From JANXQG01 sp963804375 (GTDB lineage: Bacteria > Planctomycetota > Planctomycetia > Pirellulales > Thermoguttaceae), in the NCBI GenBank assembly GCA_963804375.1, contig CAWDQE010000004.1, positions 558,001 to 622,000 of the forward strand: a DNA stretch of 64,000 bases, in the 5' to 3' direction. This document shows, one piece after another, positions 8,043 through 24,214 of the stretch. The position numbers were made by a program, and so were the translations under genes. Each line of letters opens with the position of its first letter. Position 1 is the first letter of the stretch. Below the pieces are notes generated by a model. That model saw only the letters and a list, made by a program, of their open reading frames with translations, had not been told where the DNA came from and searched no databases.

Positions 8043-9152
8043 ATGATGCAATATCGAGAGATACCCCGCCAGTCTGAAATGTTCCGACTGCTGTCCCAGG
8101 GCCGCGTGGACACGTCACCCCTCAAACTGGTTGCGGTGAAATGCGAGCCGGTGGGCAAAGCACGGCCGAAAACCCGCAAGGCGGACGCCACGATAGAACT
8201 CGGGTGGGGACGAAAGGCGTTCCGTTTCGCGGTGGAGTGCCAAGCCGTTTCCACACCCAAGGAAATCGCCGCTGCCGCAGAAACCGCGAAACGGAACAGC
8301 AGCCCGCCGCGATCCTTCCCGATGGTAGTGGTCCCGTACCTGCCCGAGTCCCAGATGCGGCTCCTTCAGGAACAGCAGGTCAGTGGCATCGACCTCTCCG
8401 GCAATGCCTTGATCATGGTTCCCGACGAAATACTGGTTTCCCGAACGGGGTCGCCCAACAACTTCCGCCGCGCGGGCGTGATCAAGAACGTCTACCGCAA
8501 GAACAGTTCGATCGTTCCCCGGGTCTTCCTTCTCAAGCCGCAGTACGAGTCCATCACGGAGGTCATGGACGAAATCAAGTGCCGCGGGGGAAGCATCACG
8601 CAGGCCACTGTCTCCAAAGTTTGTAACAGCCTCGACCAGGACCTCGTAATCGAACGCACGAAAGGGCAGTTACCACGGACGCGAAGCCTGCGATTGATCC
8701 AGCCCGACAAACTCCTCGAACTCCTCACCGAGAATTACGTTCCTCCTCAAATCAATCAACGCCTCACCGCCAAGACCACCTTCACACCCGACGAATTCTG
8801 CCGCCGGCTCGCAAAATGGCGAACGGAAGCCAACCTGGAGGTGGCACTCACGGGTTCCTCATCGGCAGGCCAATATGCGGTCATGGCCCGCGAACCGATC
8901 CAGTCCTTCTACTGTTCCGACCTGGAAAGATTCCTCAAGCGGTTCGGCCCCGACCTTGAAGAAACATCTCGGTTCCCCAACATCGAACTCCTGGAGACCG
9001 ATGAGGACTTCGTTTACTTCGATAGGCGTGATAACATGGCTGCATCCCCCGTGCAGACGTACCTGGAGTTGATGCAAGGCGACCAGCGGGAGCAGGAAAC
9101 CGCTGAGCAACTGCGCAAGGCGATTCTTCAGCCCCTCCAGAAGCAAGGATGA
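8043..9152 (+). CDS. AbiEi-like antitoxin with PD-(D/E)xK-like N-terminal domain
   Basis: A 369-residue protein in three parts. Residues 40-150 resemble a restriction-endonuclease-like fold: D48 in KADATIEL, then VECQ (E65, Q67) and the late block VVVPYLP...GIDLSGNALIMVP that is seen in nuclease-like AbiEi relatives. Residues 160-225 look like a winged helix (ITQATVSKVCNSLDQ). The C-terminal part carries the AbiEi-type blocks ALTGSSSAGQYAV and SPVQTYLELM. The gene sits 6 nt before an AbiEii-like nucleotidyltransferase, the usual type IV toxin-antitoxin or abortive-infection arrangement. The ExQ replaces the common ExK, so nuclease activity is doubtful. Two adjacent ATG codons open the frame; ATG 8043 has no strong Shine-Dalgarno. 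Confidence 0.7.
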   Translation: MMQYREIPRQSEMFRLLSQGRVDTSPLKLVAVKCEPVGKARPKTRKADATIELGWGRKAFRFAVECQAVSTPKEIAAAAETAKRNSSPPRSFPMVVVPYLPESQMRLLQEQQVSGIDLSGNALIMVPDEILVSRTGSPNNFRRAGVIKNVYRKNSSIVPRVFLLKPQYESITEVMDEIKCRGGSITQATVSKVCNSLDQDLVIERTKGQLPRTRSLRLIQPDKLLELLTENYVPPQINQRLTAKTTFTPDEFCRRLAKWRTEANLEVALTGSSSAGQYAVMAREPIQSFYCSDLERFLKRFGPDLEETSRFPNIELLETDEDFVYFDRRDNMAASPVQTYLELMQGDQREQETAEQLRKAILQPLQKQG

Positions 9153-9158
9153 TCCGCC

Positions 9159-10022
9159 ATGGAATGGATGGACCCGCTGACGGCCAACTTGCTCGACCTG
9201 CTCTTCGAGCTGCGCGAGCACTCTATCCCGCTTACGATCGGCGGCGGCTTTGGCCTTTACCTCAAACGCATGCGGCTCGATCAGACACGCGAGCGGACGC
9301 TCTTCTCGCAACTGCCGATGCCGCGGGCCACCAACGACCTTGATCTTTTTCTCCGCGCTGACGTGCTCTGCGATCTTGAAAGCATGAAGGCCGTCGCAGC
9401 CGCCTTGGACCGACTCGGCTACGAGGCCGTGCCGGAAGCCATGTACATGCAGTGGAAAAAGCACTTCGATTTGCAGGGCCAGGAGCGTGAGATCAAAGTC
9501 GATCTGCTCGTCGGCCCATTGGGGCAATTCCGCGACCGTCTCCATGTCAAAGGCGTCCGCGCGCGGCCCATCGGTTCCATCAAGCTTCACGCCCACACCG
9601 TGGAAGAAGCCGTTCACATCGACGAGTCGCTGGCTACGCTGACAATCTCCGGGAATCGCTCCACTGGGGAGTTCGCCGAGGCGCAAATCCGCGTGCCCCT
9701 GCCGTTCACGTACCTCTTGATGAAACTCTTCGCCTTCCGCGATCGCAAGGGGGATGAGGACAAGAACCTTGGCCGCCACCACGCACTCGACCTCTACACG
9801 ATCGTTGCCATGCAGGTGGAATCCGAGTACCAGGAGTCTCTCCGCTTGGGCACCCTGTACGGCACAGACGGTCACGTTCAGGCAGCCCGCGAAATCCTCC
9901 GTAACGATTTTGCCGAGCCGACGAGCATCGGCGTGATTCGCCTTCGCGAGCATCCACTGTTTCGGCGGGAGTTTCCTCTTCCCGACTTCCTCGCTGTCCT
10001 CCGTGAGATCTTTCACGCGTAA
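9159..10022 (+). CDS. AbiEii-like nucleotidyltransferase (probable toxin partner)
   Basis: A 287-residue protein with the minimal nucleotidyltransferase signature: GGGFGLYLK, then TNDLDLFL (the DxD metal-binding pair), and a third acidic position in IKVDLLVG. A helical C-terminal domain follows with KLFAFRDRKGDEDKNLGRHH and LDLYTIV, typical of AbiEii/MenT relatives, which modify tRNA or other targets with nucleotides. It is 6 nt after the AbiEi-like gene and must be co-transcribed with it. The module lies in a probable tRNA-associated island, consistent with a defence or maintenance role. Confidence 0.78.
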   Translation: MEWMDPLTANLLDLLFELREHSIPLTIGGGFGLYLKRMRLDQTRERTLFSQLPMPRATNDLDLFLRADVLCDLESMKAVAAALDRLGYEAVPEAMYMQWKKHFDLQGQEREIKVDLLVGPLGQFRDRLHVKGVRARPIGSIKLHAHTVEEAVHIDESLATLTISGNRSTGEFAEAQIRVPLPFTYLLMKLFAFRDRKGDEDKNLGRHHALDLYTIVAMQVESEYQESLRLGTLYGTDGHVQAAREILRNDFAEPTSIGVIRLREHPLFRREFPLPDFLAVLREIFHA

Positions 10023-10074
10023 CAAGCCGCCGCCGTTGAAGGGTGTCATCGGCGATTCAGGGGACTGGCTGTCG

Positions 10075-10100
10075 GTCTCAAGAACCGATGCCCTATCCAA
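10075..10100 (-). pseudogene. Inverted tRNA-like remnant
   Basis: Read on the minus strand, this segment gives TGGATAGGGCATCGGTTCTT, near-identical to the D-loop and anticodon stem of the tRNA-Arg copies at 3749 and 10231, and shares the AGGGC variant with the 3749 fragment. Neither a full acceptor stem nor a T arm can be assembled, so it is a fragment, oriented opposite to the other two. Confidence 0.5.
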
Positions 10101-10230
10101 CTAACTTGACATCCATAACCGAAAGCGTGACAATGCTTTATAAACGGTTTTGAGTGGCCTGATTGGAAACGGTCGCTCATTGCTTTTCAAGGTATTTGCG
10201 ACATTGTAAGTGATTGCAGGATAGTTACTT

Positions 10231-10303
10231 GCGCCCGTAGCTCAATGGATAGAGCATCGGTCTTCGGAACCGAGGGTTGGGGGTTCGAGTCCCTCCGGGC
10301 GCG
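10231..10303 (+). tRNA. tRNA-Arg (anticodon TCG)
   Basis: A 73-nt cloverleaf: acceptor GCGCCCG/CGGGCGC, D arm GCTC/GAGC, anticodon stem TCGGT/ACCGA with loop CTTCGGA (anticodon TCG, reads CGA), 5-nt variable loop, T arm GGGGG-TTCGAGT-CCCTC, discriminator G. CCA is not encoded. Its first 38 nt are repeated at 3749, suggesting that a mobile segment used this gene as its target. Confidence 0.95.
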
Positions 10304-10337
10304 CTTAACGTAAAGTCTGCCGGATGATGGGCAGCAC

Positions 10338-11526
10338 TCACTTCTTCTCGAATTGTTTCCGCAAGCTATCGATCTTGCCTTCCTGGAGGATCGGCAGATA
10401 ACGATTCGGTATCGCCAGCACAAAACAGGCGACGGACGTTCTCGTAAAGCATGCCCTCCTTGCCGCCGAGCTGGTCGCCGGAATCTCGCCATCCCCCGTC
10501 GATCTCCGGGTTGTTTCTCTCTTGAATCTGGCTGGAAACCAGGCGGTCGCGAAGCAGCGGATAGCTCCGCTTCCACGGCTCGCCGCCTACCTGATACAAG
10601 GCCTGGGCAACGTAATAGGTGGTGTAGGCGGAGAAGGCGCTCCCGAAGGGCGGGTCGTTGCGGTTCCCCTTGGACAGATCACGCACCGCCTGTTCAATAA
10701 TCTCAACGTTCTTGGGAATCCGCCAGTCGTCGTACTGGGCGAATTCCTGCAGGCAAACGACGCCGGCCGCCGCCATGGCCAACGACGGCTGGCCGCCGTT
10801 CTTATAGTAGGTGAATCGACCCGGGTGCTTTTGCTGTTCTTCTTCCGCGGCTTCACGCGGGCAGCCCTGCGGCGTGTAATGTTCACGGACGTCGCGGATC
10901 GCGCGCTCGATCACCGCCGGCGGAATTTCGAAACCGCTGTCGACCGCGCTCCGCAAGGCCTTGGCCTGCATCACCGCCAGGCTCAGGTCGTGACCCTCGT
11001 TGCCGGCGAAATCCGACGCCTGCCAGGACTCGTATTGCCAGCCGCCGTCACGGCATTGGCTCTGGATGATCAGCTTCAGGGCGCGGTCCAAAGTCGGCCC
11101 CACCCGCGGATCGCCGGTCATGCCATAGGCCTGCCCGAGCACGAAGGTCGACAGGCCGTGGTTGTACATGTCGCGCTTGTCGCCGGCGATGTTCAAGAGT
11201 CCCGAGGCTTTGGCATGGTGGAGGACATAGTTCAACGCCTTCTTTTCCACGGCGCCATAGCGGCCGCGGCCCGGCGCGTGCCCGTCGGAGAGGAAGGCCA
11301 ACAGACCCATGCTCACCAGGCCGAGGTCATTGCTCGTCCAGTTGCCCTCCGGCACCTGATTCCGCTCCAACCACTGTAGACCGCGATCGAGGGCCTTGCG
11401 GCTTTGCGGGGTAATCTCCCACGAGCTATCCCCCCACGAGGTGCATGGATACGCACACATCAACAGCGCTATACATAAGGATGCGCACCAAAGACGGAAT
11501 TTGGCAGAGATCACGGGCAGCCTCAT
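10338..11526 (-). CDS. Secreted prenyltransferase/squalene-cyclase-like alpha/alpha-toroid protein (C-terminal frameshift)
   Basis: A signal peptide (LWCASLCIALLMCAYPCTS) is followed by repeats typical of the terpene-cyclase toroid fold: LDRGLQWLERNQVPEGNW, LSTFVLGQAYG, IIQSQCRDGGWQYE and a long insert. Planctomycetes have many such exported toroid proteins of unknown role; no cyclase DxDD motif is visible. The direct frame ends at 10366 with an unrelated tail. Dropping one base near 10440 (GAGAACG read as GAGACG) gives ACFVLAIPNRYLPILQ, the conserved family ending, and a stop at 10338-10340. The corrected protein is 395 residues. The gene lies downstream of uvrA on the same strand, 203 nt away. 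Confidence 0.75.
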
Positions 11527-11550
11527 GGGGGCTGTAGAAGGGGCTTACGC

Positions 11551-11569
11551 GACCCGAACCGTTCGGGTC
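11551..11569. terminator. Hairpin between uvrA and the toroid gene
   Basis: GACCCGAAC, one base, GTTCGGGTC: a near-perfect palindrome in the 203-nt gap after uvrA. No T run follows on the minus strand, so termination is only possible. Confidence 0.35.
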
Positions 11570-11729
11570 CACTCAAGGCGGGAGGCAAGGGGTGGGGCTC
11601 GCCAACTCAGGTGGCGAGGATTCCAAGCCACATGGAGCGAATCATCGGATTCTAATATGGCGAGATTCTGTTGTCAACGTTTCTTGGTTTCCGACTTTCC
11701 TACCAGGTAAGGACCGCACTCCAAACGGG

Positions 11730-19094
<7,365 letters not shown>

Positions 19095-19505
19095 CGATAG
19101 AAAACCTTGCCGAAACCTTCCATTTTAGGAGATGACGGGCGCGGTGGGCAACCCGTCCGGGTCGGGCGGCATTCGGCAAGAAGCAGAAAATCGATCCTGG
19201 TAAATGCCGGAAACATCAGTGCCGCCAGTTTGTTTTGCGGACGGTCGCCATTAAGGTAGGTGATTTAGGAATTCTGTAGCGCAGGCTCGCGTGTGCAAAG
19301 ATCATCTTTTCCTAAAAAGCTCACTGTTTCCCCCAAAATCCTTTCAAGGAAAATATCGCCCCAAATCCCCAGAACCTCCTCTCTTAAACCTATTCTAATG
19401 CCAACCGGCACAACTGTCCGATTCGGTACAAAAGGAAAAGTCCTCACTGCCCGTACAACCGGTAGGACGCGAATATCACTCACCATCAGTCCAAGGGGGA
19501 AAAAA
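19095..19505. other. Divergent intergenic region uvrA / BBP7 gene
   Basis: 411 nt between two divergently transcribed genes; it must hold both promoters. I see no gene, strong palindrome or clear promoter pair. An AGGGGGA Shine-Dalgarno sequence lies directly before ATG 19506. Confidence 0.5.
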
Positions 19506-20881
19506 ATGAAGATTGCCTGGACCCGAATGAAAGGAGTCTGCCTGTTGTTGCTGGGCTTGGCAACAACGGGTGGAGGGCGAAGTCTGGCTACGGACATCGC
19601 CACGCAAAGCTTTGCCACATTTGCCGACAGTTCGCCGGCGACAACCACAGGAAGTCCGTTCAAGGATGAATCGGCCGCCACGCCGGGAAAGGCCGTCCCG
19701 GCAACACCGGGTGTTACTGAATCCTCTCCGCCGGAAAGCGCCGCCGGAAACGCTTGTTGCTACGATAGTTTTGCCGGGGCCCCGGGCCGGTTCTGGTTTA
19801 GCGGCGAGTATCTCTACTGGAACACCAGTGGCGCACACTTGCCTCCGATGGTCTCCACCGTGACGAATCTTGACAACCCGAGCGGTAGCCTGCAGACCGT
19901 TTTCGGCGATCGTGAAGTTCGTGACGGCACGCACGAAGGTTACCGAATCGATCTCGGCATGTGGCTCGACTGCTGTCATAACTGGGGTCTGGAGGCCGAC
20001 TACTTCGATGTCACCGGCCAGCCCGACAACTACGACAGCGGGCTGTCGAACGGCTTCAACAATGGCAACCCGTTTCCGATCGTGCGGGCCTTTTATGATC
20101 CGGGCCTGGTGAATGGGGTACCGCTCGGCATCCAACTCAGCGGCGTCGCCTATCCGAATCAATACGTGGGCCGCATAACAGTCGACACGGACGACTATTT
20201 CCAGTCGGCCGGGGTATGGTTGCGTCGCAATTTACGGGCCAGCGAATGGTCGACCAACAACCAGGAGGTCAACTGGACGAATTCGTGCGCCCGCACGTTC
20301 CGCTTGGATGCCATCGCCGGTTATCGCTTTGCCCGGCTGATCGACAGCGTGGATGAGCGGGACGACGAGATGAGCATCAATAGAGCCAGTGCCGACTACC
20401 TGACCGAGTACACCTATATTGATAGCTATCACGCCGTCAACACCTTCAACGGGGCCGATCTGGGATTGAACGCCGTGTGTACGTTCGGTCGCTGGTCGGT
20501 AGACGTTGTCACCAAGGCCGCAATCGGCTTCAACAACCAGTACGTCCGGCTGTATGGCCTGGAGCAGGTCGACGCGAGCAACACGGGTGGCGGCATCCAG
20601 GCATCGTCCGGGACGCAGGAGTACTCGCGGGATCGCTTCTCGGCCATTCCGGAGCTCACGGTGACCGGCGGATATCAGGTCACCGACCACGTGAAGATCA
20701 CAGTGGGTTACGACCTGTTGTATTGGTCGGCTGTTGTTCGCGCGGCGAACCAGATCGCCGTCGAGCCTACGACCGGTTATCCCTATGGAACGCTGGTCAA
20801 TTCTACCCTGCCGCCGTTCAGCTTCAACGAGTCGCACTTCTTGGCCCAGGGCTTGCGTCTGGCGCAGAGTGCCGGTTCTAA
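19506..20881 (+). CDS. BBP7-family outer membrane beta-barrel protein (C-terminal frameshift)
   Basis: Start ATG 19506 follows AGGGGGA and opens a signal peptide (MKGVCLLLLGLATTGGGRSLA). The mature part carries BBP7 hallmarks: FWFSGEYLYWNTSGAHLPPMV, GYRIDLGMWLDCCHNWGLEADYF with alternating aromatic strands, and KITVGYDLLYWS near the end. The direct frame runs past a terminator into antisense of the next gene, which is not credible. Restoring one G near 20860 gives LAQGLRLGAECRF and a stop at 20879-20881, the expected barrel end with a terminal Phe. Corrected length is 458 residues. Likely sits in the outer membrane; function unknown. Residues 45-90 are a Pro/Thr-rich spacer. Confidence 0.82.
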
Positions 20882-20905
20882 GCAATTCGAAAGTCAAAAC
20901 GAAAA

Positions 20906-20937
20906 AAGGGCAGGGCGCCGTCAGGCTCCCTGCCCTT
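20906..20937. terminator. Bidirectional intrinsic terminator
   Basis: AAGGGCAGGG pairs with CCCTGCCCTT around a 12-nt loop, preceded by an A run and followed by TTCTTC. It separates the convergent BBP7 and PEP-CTERM genes and can serve both strands. Confidence 0.85.
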
Positions 20938-21001
20938 CTTCTTCAAAGGGACTCACTTACGTGCCGGCTGAACTTCCGCCTGGGACTAAAGCCGAGCCGG
21001 T

Positions 21002-23684
21002 TCAGACCGCGACGGATTTCGCGCGGAGCTTTCGCCGAACTCGACAGACCAGCAGGCCGGCGACACCCACGCCCAGCAGCAACAAGGTCGACGGTTCGGG
21101 CACCACGGCGAACTGGCCGCCGCCGTTGTTGACAATCGCCCAAGACTCCTCGTTGGTCAAATCGACGCCCCAACTTCCGACCAGTTGGTCCAGGGTGTAA
21201 CCCAACCCGAACTCGGTCGACAGGAAATTGGAGAGCGAGCCGGCAACCGCGGTTTGGGCGTGGGCTCCCGGCGACCCTGAATCGGCGGAAACCGCGTTCA
21301 CCCATTTGCCGTTGACGTACTTGCCAAGATACGAGCCGGCGATCTGTGAGGTAGCTCCGTTGTCCAAGGCGGTGTTGATGCGGTCATCATACGACATTTG
21401 CATCGCAAAGGTCAGGTCAGTGGGCACACCCTGGACGTTGACGACGTCGCTGGCCAGCCATTGGATTCCAGCGGGAAGTTGCGTCGACCAGGTTGGATCC
21501 AAGAAAGAGCCGTTTTCGGCGTTGTCGCGACTGCGCCAAGCCATGGTGATGTTCGCACTGGTGCTGAGCGCCGTGCTGGCAAGGATGTCGGCCTCGCTGC
21601 CGACCGTACCCATGGCTTGGGCCTGGGTGATCGTCCCGCCGGAGACCGTCGCGAGAGTGTTGTTGCCCTGCCCGGTGGCGACGGAATTCGACCCGGCGCT
21701 GCCGGCAAGCCCTACGATCGAAGTCAGGCTGGCGCCGCCTGGCGACGGAGAGATTTGCGCCGGCCGGGAAGTACGCCGACAGCGGCGCGCCGAAGGTTTG
21801 CACGTTGGAATTCGTGGGACTCACGCCGCCCGTGGCGGCCCAACCGACGTTGGAGATCTTGTAGGCCACGCCGACCGGGGCATAATTTGTGGTATCATGG
21901 ACCGAAGCTGCCTCGGCGGTGACCACACTCAAACTGGCGGAGCCGCTGATCGGTCCCAAGGCGTCGGCCTCGACCGTAACCGGAATGGTGATCGTCCCGC
22001 CGCTATTGATCAGCGTCTGGGTGGGAGTTACGATTCCGACGCTTGAGCCATCGACCGTCGAAACCGCGCCTGCGGTACCGCCGCTTACATACACACTCGT
22101 GGTGTAGTTCGAGCTCGGGTTGGCATTTGTGCTCGTCACTGCATACGAGGTGGGCACGTACACATAGGCGCCGTAGAGCAGTCCGCCTCCCGTCGTGGGA
22201 ACGGTGAAGGGAGTCGCCGGTCCGCCGGTCGCCGTGGCGAGTTGCCGCGGCTGGACCACGGTGGCCGAGTAGGGAATATTCAATGTGGGCAAGATCGGTG
22301 TTCCGGATACGAGCGTTTCGCCAGTGAACAGCCCGGTATTGCCCGGGACTGCCACCGTGCCGCTGATCGGACCGGTGACCGAGGCAAACGTGCCGTTGAC
22401 GGTCACGCCAGGATTGGTCGTAGTCGTGCCGTCGAATGTCATGGCCGCACTATTGCTGACGCTGTAGCTGCCGTTGGCGTCGGACGCGTTGGCAAAGGCC
22501 CCGCCGTTCATCGTGAGGTTGCTGTACTTGTCGTGAGAGCCGGCCGAGGTGACCGTGACGGCCGTGGTCGCGACAGCGCCTTGCAAGATGCGGCCGAAGT
22601 TGGCTGTGGTCACCGAATCGATACCGCGACTCAAGACCGGGTCGATCGGCACGCTCGCGCTGCTCGTACCCAACGACGCGCCCCCGGTATTGCTGCCGGT
22701 AACCGTCAGCGTCGCATTCTGAGTGCCGGGACTGAGGTTGGTGCCGATGACCGTTCCCGTGAGGAGCGAGCTCTGCCCGGCAGCCACGCCTGTGGCGCCT
22801 GTGGGCGTGAGGCTGACGCCCGTGGAAAGCGACGAGATCGTCCAACCCAAGCTATTGGAGCCCGGATTCGCCGAGTTCGCCACGGTGGCGGCCAGGTCGA
22901 GAGTGCCGGCGCCCGTCGGCCCGGCGAGGAAGCGGGGATCGGCGCCATAGGCATAACCGACCACCGCCAAGGACGTGCTCAAACTGGCGCTGAGCGTCGG
23001 GCTGCTGCCGCCGCCGGAGGGAACTCCTGGCCGGAGCGGCGGCTTGCCGATGCTGCTGCTGCTTGTGCCCCCGGAAATAGGAGTCTGGGGGAACTCGCCG
23101 AAGTTGTAATTCGCGGCCGCATACACGCCGCCACTGGAACTCGGGGCAAATGCCCCGGTCGGTGGCGGAAGGATGATGTCGTCAATACCGTTCGGGGGGG
23201 CCAGCGTACCGTTCGATGACCCCGCCGGCGCCGCCAAAGTGCCACCAGTGGCACTCAAGAAGATTCCAACGCTATTCTTGGTATCGTAGTAAGCTTGGGG
23301 CTGCGTTTCCTGGAGCGTGTAAACATCGCCCGGAATCAGATTGCTGAAAGTGTAGTAGCCGGCGCTGTTGGTAGTTGCACTGAAGGAAGCGATGGGGGTC
23401 GTAGAAGAGGTAGACGAATACTCCAGCAGGCTCAAATTCACATTGGTAACTCCCCATTCACCAGGGAGTTTGACGCCTACACCCGCGGAATCGACATACA
23501 CATAGCCGGAGAGCGTGTAATCGCTCGGCGCCTGATACGTCGACGGCGGAGGCGTAATAGTGACCGGTTTGAGAGGTGGAGTCCCGATCAACGGGCCACC
23601 ACGCGCCGTGGGGCTGTACAAGAAGACAAGGAACAAGAAAGCGACGAACCGTCGCCACGCCCAGCCAGAGTGGTTGCGCAACAT
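21002..23684 (-). CDS. PEP-CTERM-anchored surface protein with SdrD-B-like domain (frameshifted)
   Basis: Start ATG 23684 follows AAAGGGA at a good distance and opens a signal peptide (FVAFLFLVFLYSPTARGGP). Next comes an SdrD B-like repeat (YTLSGYVYVDSAG ... NSAGYYTFSNLIPGDVYTLQE), then about 600 residues of Ser/Thr/Gly-rich beta sandwich, and finally VVPEPSTLLLLGVGVAGLLV plus a basic tail, a textbook PEP-CTERM sorting signal processed by exosortase. The N-terminal frame loses register near 21745: skipping one base changes NLSVARRRQ to NLSSPGGAS and joins the PEP-CTERM frame, giving 893 residues. No exosortase gene is in the window. Probably an exported, cell-surface or matrix protein. Confidence 0.82.
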
Positions 23685-24214
23685 AAGCCGAAATCCCTTT
23701 ATTGTGCTTTCGAGTACGAACGCTGCCTCAATTTGACGCTTGTTCAGTTCAGCAGCGCGCGTATCGGTACCCGTAAGCACTCCGGGATCGATGACGACGG
23801 TAACGCTGCCTCACGGTTGGGTGAATAAGTACGGATGTAGGGAGCTCATTGCCGACGAACCCTCTACAACTCCTATCATACTAAAAGTTGCCGTTATTGC
23901 AAGCAAATTGCGCGAGCGATCCAAAGATTTTTTTTGATAGAGTAGAAAAACGAGCTTGCGTGGGCTGTGGCCAGGGCCAGAAGTAACGACGTAAAGTGCT
24001 TAAAGGCAAGTACTTACGAACTTCAGTCTAGATGTTCCTGGTGCGCTTCGCCGGGAAAGGCCGGAATGCGGCGGCCGAACAAGAACTGTTGCTTTTGCGT
24101 CGCAACGCATATACGACTTCTGACAAGAAAGCCAAGAAGTCGGCTTGCACTAGGAGCATAAGATATGCAAGCTCCGCACGAAACAGACCAGCGCGGAATC
24201 GTATTTATACCGGG
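23685..24214. other. Intergenic region between two minus-strand surface genes
   Basis: 530 nt with no supported gene. Around 23870-23950 it is AT-rich and probably carries the PEP-CTERM promoter on the minus strand. GCTTGCA near 24143 pairs with TGCAAGC near 24168, a weak hairpin after the BBP7 gene at 24215. Confidence 0.4.

Noticed and set aside
8859..10100. 413-codon minus-strand frame opposite the AbiE-like genes
   Set aside because: Begins in a tRNA-like remnant (MDRASVL, a known false-protein start) and is antisense to two supported genes.
10075..10100. Second functional tRNA
   Set aside because: No acceptor stem or T arm can be built around the anticodon-like loop.
20882..21200. Extension of the first BBP7 protein past 20881
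   Set aside because: It crosses a strong terminator and runs antisense to the PEP-CTERM gene; the barrel ends at 20881 once one G is restored.
22242..23219. Open frame of 325 codons antisense to the PEP-CTERM gene
   Set aside because: Arg-rich composition artefact opposite a Ser/Thr/Gly-rich coding sequence.
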